This document shows positions 1-5,220 of a stretch of 19,783 nt of DNA, one piece after another; the first letter of the stretch is position 1; every line of letters begins with the position of its first letter. The position numbers and the translations under genes are program-made. The notes beneath the pieces were generated by a model. The model saw only the letters and a list, made by a program, of their open reading frames with translations, was not told where the DNA came from and searched no databases. This stretch comes from UBA7692 sp964552715 (GTDB lineage: Bacteria; Bacteroidota; Bacteroidia; Chitinophagales; LD1): positions 1-19,783 of the forward strand of contig CAZKHZ010000052.1 of assembly GCA_964552715.1 (NCBI GenBank). Direction: 5' to 3'.

Positions 1-1
1 A

Positions 2-103
2 GCTCAGGGCTATTCTAACTTCGCTAATCTACGTGCTGCTATCCTCTTTTTTAACTCCTCTCCTCGACTTGTTTTCACACGATTAACGACAGAACCTATT
101 TAA
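2..103 (+). CDS. C-terminal end of a probable DDE transposase (partial, cut by window edge)
   Basis: An open frame enters from the window edge and ends at TAA 101-103, giving 33 residues. It contains the string GYSNFANLRAAIL. The pattern GYxNFxNxRxxIL resembles the extreme C-terminus of ISL3/IS204-type DDE transposases, where (A/G)YGFRNFxNFRxRIL is usual. Everything catalytic lies outside the window, so neither family nor intactness can be judged. No terminal inverted repeat is recognised in the roughly 190 bases that follow, which appear non-coding. It could also be a chance open frame. Confidence 0.4.
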   Translation, partial: AQGYSNFANLRAAILFFNSSPRLVFTRLTTEPI

Positions 104-293
104 AGGATTTATTCTAAAGGTTGCTACCTTAATTTGCCTTATATCAGATTGTTTTTTCAAGGCACCATTCTTCTCATATCATTATCCAAATATTAATTTA
201 CCACATTATTAATGTCCGCAATCATATAGCTGAGTTTGGGAGTCTGTTTAATAGAATATGGCAAAAGCAGGTAAAGGTTCCCCTCCCCTAGCA

Positions 294-974
294 CTAATAA
301 AAATGATCACCGCGCCTATTCCAGAATTTGACAATAATGAAACCCATAATAGCACCACCCAAATGTGCAAAGTGCGCCACATTATCTCCCTGCTGCATGG
401 CAATGCCGCGATACAATTCCCAAATGATGTATAGTGTTACAAATATTTTTGCTTTAATGGGAATAGGGGGGAATAGCAACATCAATTCGGTGTTAGGAAA
501 CAGCAAACCAAAAGCCGCCAATACCCCAAACACGGCACCGCTAGCGCCAACGGTTGGAATAAAATAGATTTCCTGTAAGGTACGGTAGGTCATCAACTGT
601 TGCTCTGTAGCCGAAAAACTGCCGATGTGATTATACACCTGCCCTGCGTTCACGCCAAGGTGCAGCAACTCGGCACCAAAACCTGTAAGGAAATAAAAGA
701 TTAGAAATCGCTGTGGTCCCCACACTCTTTCCAGCATGGTGCCAAACAAAAACAGCGCGTACATATTAGAGAAGATGTGCAACAAACCACCGTGCATAAA
801 CATGTGCGTAAGCAACTGCAGCGGCATAAACGATGGCGAATCGAAATAATACAAGCCGAGCGTTCTGTTTAGGTTGATGCCAAAGGCATTTTCGCTAATG
901 AATGAACCAACAAAAAACAATACGTTGATGATAATGAGATTAGAAACCGCGCTGCGCGTATCAAAATTGAACAT
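294..974 (-). CDS. Rhomboid family intramembrane serine protease
   Basis: This 226-residue polytopic membrane protein should cleave transmembrane segments of substrate proteins within the inner membrane. The rhomboid signature is complete. HGGLLHIFSN (61-70) carries the conserved His66 and Asn70 of the oxyanion region, GASGA (143-147) carries the nucleophile Ser145, and AHLGGAIMG (203-211) carries the catalytic His204. WGPQRFLIFYFLTG (85-98) is the usual loop and helix. The length is normal for the compact bacterial form with about six helices. There is no extra cytoplasmic domain. The ATG at 974 is the only start available, because the frame closes upstream near 1008-1010 with no other ATG. 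The gene is transcribed divergently from the ATPase/RloB pair. The substrate is unknown. Confidence 0.93.
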   Translation of the reverse strand: MFNFDTRSAVSNLIIINVLFFVGSFISENAFGINLNRTLGLYYFDSPSFMPLQLLTHMFMHGGLLHIFSNMYALFLFGTMLERVWGPQRFLIFYFLTGFGAELLHLGVNAGQVYNHIGSFSATEQQLMTYRTLQEIYFIPTVGASGAVFGVLAAFGLLFPNTELMLLFPPIPIKAKIFVTLYIIWELYRGIAMQQGDNVAHFAHLGGAIMGFIIVKFWNRRGDHFY

Positions 975-1140
975 GTTGGCAGCGAAGATATGCCGCTTTG
1001 CATGGCTTCAAAAAACTTAGAGATTTTTTTCAAATTGCGAGCCCATTGAATTGATGTGTAAGCGGAAACCATACGACCGACAGTTTAATCTTCAACGGAC
1101 AAGTTTTATTTAATCATTTCCACATTGTTATTTGTAATCC

Positions 1141-1210
1141 ATTTACATATTTTGACACATTTATTTAAAAATATAATTTTTTACTGCTAATATTGCAACC
1201 TATTTACATA
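1141..1210. repeat. 9-bp direct repeat flanking a candidate promoter
   Basis: ATTTACATA occurs at 1141-1149 and again at 1202-1210, 61 bases apart (about six helical turns), on either side of the candidate promoter of the ATPase/RloB pair. The sequence is AT-rich, so chance is a real possibility. If functional it could be an operator. Confidence 0.25.
1164..1196 (+). promoter_or_regulatory. Candidate Bacteroidota-type promoter for the ATPase/RloB pair
   Basis: TAATATTGC (1188-1196) matches the phylum's -7 consensus TAnnTTTGC except for one base. TTTA (1164-1167), one base off the -33 TTTG, lies 20 bases upstream of it. This predicts a start of transcription near 1203 and a leader of about 20 bases before the ATG at 1224. 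No Shine-Dalgarno sequence is evident, which is normal in this phylum. Confidence 0.35.
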
Positions 1211-1223
1211 ATGACAAACTAAA

Positions 1224-2534
1224 ATGATTGTAAACTTTAGTGTTCAAAATTTTGGCTCAATAAAGGACAAACAGACACTTTCCTTTGAAGCGGATAAATC
1301 AACCCATCTGGAAGACCATTATATAATTAATAATAACGGAGGCTTGAGATTGCTAAAGTTAGCATTAATCTACGGTGCTAACGCTTCGGGTAAGACAACA
1401 ATTTTAAAGGCAATGGACTTTTTAAGAAATCTTGTTTTAGAACCTGTTGAAAAGAAAACAGATAATCTTGAATTTAGTCCATTTCTTTTCGATTCTGAAA
1501 CGCCAAAACAAAACTCAATTCTTTCAATCGACTTTATCCAAAATGAAGTTAGATACTTTTATGAAGTAGAGTTAAATAAAAATGCTATTTCAAGAGAAGA
1601 ACTTAATTTCTTTAATCCCAATAAAGCCAACGTATTTAAGCGGACAACCGACAAAAACAAACAATTTTCTGAAATTACATTTGGAAGTAAAATAAAAAAA
1701 GACAAAACATTTGAAAAGACCTTAGAATCAAATACGCTTTGGAACAACACGGTATTGGGTGGATTTCTTAAAACAAATATTGAGTTAAAAGAGCTAAAAG
1801 AGGCTACGGATTGGTTTAAGAACTATTTAAATCCTTTGATATTTACAAGAACAGAACTTGAAGGTTATGTAACATCACGAATTGATAAAACGGAAATAGA
1901 TAAAGATTTAGTTGTAAGCATCCTAAAGAAAGCTGATTTTAATATTTCAGACATTTTAATTCAAGAGGAAGAAAAAGAAATTCCCGATGGATTTCTTGAA
2001 TTTATTGAGAAGCAACTAAAAACACCTGATGAAAAAATAAAGGAGTTAAAGAATATAGGAAAATTCACTATTGACAAATTAGAATTTGAACATACTGTCA
2101 ACAACAAAAAGTATAGCCTTCCATTTGAGTTTGAGTCGCAAGGAACAAGAAGATATTATGGTTTTGCTGGGCTTTTGAGTTTATTAATTAAAAATTCTGT
2201 GGCTTTTCCTATAGATGAATTAGAAGCATCATTACATCCAGAGTTGTATATCCATTTTCTGTTGTCCTTTTTAATCAATTCTAAAAAATCTCAAATAATT
2301 GCAACCACTCACAACCGAGAAATATTAGCGAATAAAGACATTTTCAGAAATGATGCGATTTGGTTTACAGACAAATCTGAAACTTGTGCGACCGAGTTAT
2401 ATTCTTTGTCTGATTTTGATAGTTCTGTTGTCAGAGATACAAGTAACATTTTTAACGCATATAAAACTGGTAAATTAGGCGGCACACCTAATTTAGGTGA
2501 TTACTATATTGACATTAGCGATGAGAAAAATTAG
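1224..2534 (+). CDS. AAA family ATPase, RloA/AbiLi-like (defence)
   Basis: This 436-residue SMC/OLD-type ATPase starts with the MIVNFSVQNFGSI strand typical of AAA_15/AAA_21 proteins. The Walker A motif is GANASGKT (51-58). A signature-like SQGTRR lies at 305-310, Walker B is PIDELEASLHP with Asp331-Glu332, and a switch-region TTHNREIL follows with His363. The central part (about 75-290) is charged and helical, as expected for a coiled insertion between the ATPase halves. The C-terminus (YKTGKLGGTPNLGDYY) matches the tail I associate with ATPases paired with RloB. The stop overlaps the start of the RloB-like gene by 14 bases, which points to translational coupling. Family knowledge: such pairs occur as R-M-linked RloA/RloB and as the lactococcal abortive-infection pair AbiL. 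The expected role is an ATP-driven sensor or regulator of the nuclease partner. The gene is visibly more AT-rich than dprA and the gene after it, which fits horizontal acquisition. Confidence 0.88.
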   Translation: MIVNFSVQNFGSIKDKQTLSFEADKSTHLEDHYIINNNGGLRLLKLALIYGANASGKTTILKAMDFLRNLVLEPVEKKTDNLEFSPFLFDSETPKQNSILSIDFIQNEVRYFYEVELNKNAISREELNFFNPNKANVFKRTTDKNKQFSEITFGSKIKKDKTFEKTLESNTLWNNTVLGGFLKTNIELKELKEATDWFKNYLNPLIFTRTELEGYVTSRIDKTEIDKDLVVSILKKADFNISDILIQEEEKEIPDGFLEFIEKQLKTPDEKIKELKNIGKFTIDKLEFEHTVNNKKYSLPFEFESQGTRRYYGFAGLLSLLIKNSVAFPIDELEASLHPELYIHFLLSFLINSKKSQIIATTHNREILANKDIFRNDAIWFTDKSETCATELYSLSDFDSSVVRDTSNIFNAYKTGKLGGTPNLGDYYIDISDEKN

Positions 2535-2950
2535 AGCCATTCCTTTAAAAAGCAAACCAACCTTTGCAGTTGTTGTAGATGGCGATTGTGAGGTTTGGTA
2601 TTTACAAATGCTAAAAAGGAATGAAAGGTCAATTGTTGTAAATATTGAGCCTAAAATCCCACAGAGAAAAAGACTATCCGAACAATATGAAAATGTAATT
2701 AAACTTTCAGAGGAAAACACAAAGGTATTTTGGNNNNNNNNNNNNNNNNNNNNNNNNNNNNNNNNNNNNNNNNNNNNNNNNNNNNNNNNNNNNNNNNNNN
2801 NNNNNNNNNNNNNNNNNNNNNNNNNNNNNNNNNGCTTTAAAAAATGCCAAGACTTTAAAATTATTCGATACCGAAAACCCGAATAAAGGAATGTCTGAAA
2901 TGCAATTGTTTTTTGAAGTAAATGAGTTTGGACAGCTATTCAAAAAATAA
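2521..2950 (+). CDS. RloB/AbiLii-like TOPRIM-type protein, interrupted by an assembly gap
   Basis: The 5' part (2521-2733) encodes 71 residues from ATG 2521, and the 3' part (2834-2950) encodes 38 residues ending at TAA. The N-terminus has FAVVVDGDCEVWYLQML, the first TOPRIM-like motif of RloB proteins, where E-G-x-x-E is more usual; here Asp20 replaces the Glu and Glu24 is kept. The first part breaks off at KVFW, just where RloB proteins normally continue into the metal-binding DxD. That motif is therefore probably hidden in the gap. After the gap, the frame starting at 2834 reads ALKNAKTLKLFD and then GMSEMQLFFE, a plausible RloB C-terminus. The frame implied by the 100 Ns instead gives a premature stop at 2886. 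About 109 residues are visible against roughly 200 in the family, so about 90 are missing. A GTG at 2497 in frame is a less likely start. Presumed role: the effector nuclease of the defence pair. Confidence 0.8.
2734..2833. other. Scaffold gap, 100 Ns
   Basis: There are exactly 100 Ns, the conventional placeholder for a gap of unknown size. Both flanks read as parts of one RloB-like gene, which supports the join. The reading frames on the two sides agree only if the real gap is a multiple of three. Confidence 0.97.
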
Positions 2951-3026
2951 TTATTCACTTCGACTGATAAGAAGGGCATCTGCTAACAGCACCTACAAGA
3001 AATTGGCGGTTCGGTGGTTAAATGAT

Positions 3027-3044
3027 TCCCGATAGCTATCGGGA
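3027..3044. repeat. 18-bp perfect palindrome with GATAGCTATC core
   Basis: TCCCGATAGCTATCGGGA is its own reverse complement. It shares the ten-base core GATAGCTATC with the element at 3061-3076. Short palindromes with this core are, as I recall, dispersed in Bacteroidota intergenic DNA, probably as small non-autonomous repeats. Confidence 0.8.
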
Positions 3045-3060
3045 TTGTGCTTCCTATCAT

Positions 3061-3076
3061 CTTGATAGCTATCAGG
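3061..3076. repeat. Second GATAGCTATC palindrome
   Basis: CTTGATAGCTATCAGG contains a 12-bp perfect palindrome (3063-3074), followed outward by one T-G mismatch and one further pair. The arms differ from the copy at 3027-3044 by a compensating C/G to T/A exchange, so base pairing is kept while sequence changes. Confidence 0.75.
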
Positions 3077-3099
3077 AATGGTGGCAGGCAGTTTAGTGC

Positions 3100-3125
3100 T
3101 TCCCTGCCTACCTGCCGGCAGGGAA
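3100..3125. repeat. GC-rich hairpin repeat
   Basis: TTCCCTGCC (3100-3108) pairs perfectly with GGCAGGGAA (3117-3125) around an 8-base loop. A competing palindrome CCTGCCGGCAGG lies at 3111-3122. It is much richer in GC than its surroundings and resembles dispersed REP-like hairpins of this phylum. Its 3' end abuts the right arm of the larger inverted repeat. Confidence 0.75.
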
Positions 3126-3213
3126 ATCGCCAAATCTTTTAGCTGCAAAACGTTCTGCATGTTAAGCGAGTTTGTTCATACTGGCGTAAGAGACATCGTT
3201 CCCTTAAAACAAG

Positions 3214-3244
3214 AAAGGCTGCAACGTTCGTTGCAGCCTTTTTT
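3214..3244. terminator. Strong Rho-independent terminator, probably bidirectional
   Basis: The stem GGCTGCAAC (3217-3225) pairs with GTTGCAGCC (3230-3238) around GTTC. It is followed by T3239-3244 on the plus strand and preceded by AAA 3214-3216. It lies 22 bases beyond the stop of the minus-strand PKD lipoprotein, and on that strand it is followed by TTTCTTGTTTT. It can therefore end that gene as well as plus-strand transcription from the defence pair. Confidence 0.85.
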
Positions 3245-3265
3245 GAAAACTTTAAATGATGTGAA

Positions 3266-3982
3266 TTATCTGTTTTCGTAATAAACTTCAAGTTCATATA
3301 GGTTTGCATTGTCTTTCAACACAATTTTGCCTTCGCTGCCCGCAGTAGCAGGATTTGCGATGAAAAACAAATGCATGGTCTCAGAGCTGGTGCCAAAATT
3401 ATCTTCATCTCTGATGTCAACATTCCAGCCATCAGCAGCCATAAATATGTTTTGCTGCGCAAGGTTCCATGGATAAGACAATTCAGTACTCTTGATGTCA
3501 GTTTTTGTTGATGTATTAAAACTCCATCCACCTGCTGCCAAGCTCAGTCTTACAAAAACATCTGGCTCAGAATTAACAGTCACACCAGGAATTGGTGATG
3601 GGCTATCCCAGTCAGAGCCACCGGGTTTTGTTTCAGCGTATTTTTTTAAAACAATTTTTGTAAGGTAGCGATTGTTGCCATTTACAGTTATAGCAACAGA
3701 GTATTTGTCTAACTTCTTTTTATCTTTTGAAAGTGTTTTCAATTGCACAATATATACACCAGCTTTTGTGTAAGTATGTGATGCAGATTCGCCTTCTGCT
3801 TTTGATCCATCACCAAAATCCCATTGATAAGACGATGCATCGGTTGCGCAGTTAGAGAATGTTACGGTTTCGCCAATATCCGCAGTAGTTTTATTTGCAG
3901 AAAAACAAGCAGCCGGTTGCTTTGTGCACGATGCAGCAAAGAATATTAAAGGAAGTACGAAAAGGAAAATTTTATTTTTCAT
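3266..3982 (-). CDS. PKD-domain lipoprotein
   Basis: This 238-residue protein has a lipoprotein signal: a basic start, a hydrophobic run, and FFAASC with the acylated Cys19. It should be anchored in the outer membrane, facing either side. Residues about 25-100 form a PKD domain with the diagnostic YQWDFGDGS (52-60) and HTYTKAGVYIVQL (69-81). Cys27 and Cys45 could form a disulfide. The remaining 140 residues look all-beta and contain DVFVRLSLAAGGW and a Trp/Asp-rich strand; I do not recognise this domain, though a C2-like or carbohydrate-binding sandwich is possible. It is a single-gene unit, divergent from dprA, with its own promoter and terminator. A role in surface binding is only a guess. 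Confidence 0.85.
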   Translation of the reverse strand: MKNKIFLFVLPLIFFAASCTKQPAACFSANKTTADIGETVTFSNCATDASSYQWDFGDGSKAEGESASHTYTKAGVYIVQLKTLSKDKKKLDKYSVAITVNGNNRYLTKIVLKKYAETKPGGSDWDSPSPIPGVTVNSEPDVFVRLSLAAGGWSFNTSTKTDIKSTELSYPWNLAQQNIFMAADGWNVDIRDEDNFGTSSETMHLFFIANPATAGSEGKIVLKDNANLYELEVYYENR

Positions 3983-4001
3983 GTTTTAAAATGTTTAGAC
4001 T

Positions 4002-4035
4002 GCAAGATTAAAAAAATATGGGAAGCAAAAACAAA
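4002..4035 (-). promoter_or_regulatory. Candidate promoter of the PKD lipoprotein gene
   Basis: Read on the minus strand, TTTG (4035-4032) is followed after 21 bases by TAATCTTGC (4010-4002). That is one base away from the Bacteroidota -7 consensus TAnnTTTGC, and the spacing is standard. A transcript would begin near 3997, about 15 bases before the ATG at 3982. Confidence 0.5.
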
Positions 4036-4101
4036 ATACTGCTCATGTAGAATTTACAGTTTTAATATTTACTTCGCAAAAAAATCATTGCTGCTGATTC
4101 G

Positions 4102-5220
4102 ATGGCTGCTACCAACCAATTACTTTACAATATTGCATTGACACTTTTGCCCGAAGTAGGCGATGTGCTGGTTAAAAATTTGATAGCCTATTGTGGCAGT
4201 GCTGAGGATGTTTTTAAAGCCACACAAACTAAACTCATAAAAATTCCAATGGTGGGCGATGTGCGCGCTGCTGCTATTGAAGAAGCAATAAAGGATGGAA
4301 AGCTTTTGCGGCAAGCAGCAGATGAAATTGCGTTTATTGAAAAGCACAATATTCAACCCATATTTTTTACAGAAAGTAATTACCCGCATCGCCTGAAAGA
4401 ATGTTATGACGGACCACCAATGCTTTATTACAAAGGCAATGCAGATTTGAATGCGCAAAAGATAGTTGCCATTGTAGGCACACGCAATGCGACCGAATAT
4501 GGCAAAGAGGTTACCAAAAAACTGGTTAACGATTTAGCTGCGCAGAATGTTTTGGTGATAAGTGGTTTGGCGTATGGCATAGATATCTACGCACATAATG
4601 CCGCCTTAGAAAATAATCTACAAACCGTTGGGGTGTTGGCGCACGGCTTAAACAGAATATATCCTTCGCAACACCGCAACACCGCAAAGCGCATGGTAGA
4701 ACAGGGCGGTTTGCTTACAGAATACACTTCTCAATGTGAGTTTAAATCACATAATTTTCCGCAAAGAAACAGAATCGTTTCGGGCATTAGTGATGCGGTG
4801 ATAGTGGTAGAAAGTGATATAAAAGGAGGTGCATTGATTACGGCAAATATTGCAAACTCCTACAATCGCGAAGTGTTTGCAGTGCCCGGCAAAACCTCCG
4901 ACCGTTTTTCGCGCGGTTGCAACTTTTTGATTAAAACCTTCAAAGCGCAAATTATTGACAGTGCAACCGATGTGATAGAAGCTATGAATTGGCAGAGCGA
5001 AACTGGGGTGAGCAAAACCAAAGTGCGGCAACTTACGCTGGCTCTTGCGCCTAGCGAACAAGCAATTTTTGATGTGTTGAAAGAAGGCGAAAGCGGAATT
5101 GATATATTGCTTGCCAAATGCAATTTGAATTCGGGTGAACTTTCTGCAACTCTTTTAGAACTAGAAATGAACGGGCTGATTGTAAGTTTGCCCGGAAAAA
5201 GATATAAGCTGACAATATGA
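4102..5220 (+). CDS. dprA: DNA-processing protein DprA
   Basis: DprA binds incoming single-stranded DNA during natural transformation and loads RecA. The protein has 372 residues, as usual. The N-terminal helical region (about 1-75) contains helix-hairpin-helix-like segments (LLPEVGDVLVKNLI and KIPMVGDVRAAAI). The Rossmann-like core (about 90-290) carries VAIVGTRNA (122-130), SGLAYGIDIYAH (154-165), FPQRNRI (219-225), KGGALITA (241-248) and VPGKTSDRFSRGCN (261-274), all hallmark DprA motifs. A C-terminal winged-helix domain (about 308-372) ends at GKRYKL. Nothing essential is missing. The stop overlaps the next start as ATGA (5217-5220), so the next gene is probably translationally coupled. 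No other competence gene is visible. Confidence 0.96.
   Translation: MAATNQLLYNIALTLLPEVGDVLVKNLIAYCGSAEDVFKATQTKLIKIPMVGDVRAAAIEEAIKDGKLLRQAADEIAFIEKHNIQPIFFTESNYPHRLKECYDGPPMLYYKGNADLNAQKIVAIVGTRNATEYGKEVTKKLVNDLAAQNVLVISGLAYGIDIYAHNAALENNLQTVGVLAHGLNRIYPSQHRNTAKRMVEQGGLLTEYTSQCEFKSHNFPQRNRIVSGISDAVIVVESDIKGGALITANIANSYNREVFAVPGKTSDRFSRGCNFLIKTFKAQIIDSATDVIEAMNWQSETGVSKTKVRQLTLALAPSEQAIFDVLKEGESGIDILLAKCNLNSGELSATLLELEMNGLIVSLPGKRYKLTI

Larger units (their letters stand above)
2977..3160. repeat. Long imperfect inverted repeat with attC-like architecture
   Basis: The left arm (2977-3011) can pair with the right arm (3125-3160). The inner stem is the best part: the 19 bases at 2993-3011 (ending TTGGCGGTT) pair with the 18 bases at 3125-3142 (starting AATCGCCAA), with a few mismatches or wobbles and one bulge. 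The outer part pairs GCTAAC (2982-2987) with GTTCTGC (3152-3158) through one extra base, with unpaired bases between outer and inner stems. Two boxed stems, an unpaired spacer, extrahelical bases, AAC on the left and GTT on the right, and a long variable loop recall integron attC sites. The outer boxes do not fully match RYYYAAC/GTTRRRY, so the assignment is tentative. The structure begins 27 bases after the RloB-like stop. Confidence 0.45.

Noticed and set aside
1012..1034. TAAGTTTT box with a CAAA/TTTG nearby as a promoter for the rhomboid gene
   Set aside because: The spacing between the two elements is 11 bases instead of about 19-21, so it does not form a standard promoter.
2497..2886. 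Continuous reading through the N-run as a 129-residue protein
   Set aside because: The frame after the gap gives an abrupt, meaningless C-terminus, while the frame beginning at 2834 gives a longer, RloB-like end. The N count is a placeholder.
3078..3281. 67-codon open frame on the plus strand
   Set aside because: It runs through the GC-rich hairpin, the right arm of the large inverted repeat and the terminator. Its end overlaps the lipoprotein gene, and its protein resembles no family. It is best read as non-coding repeat sequence.
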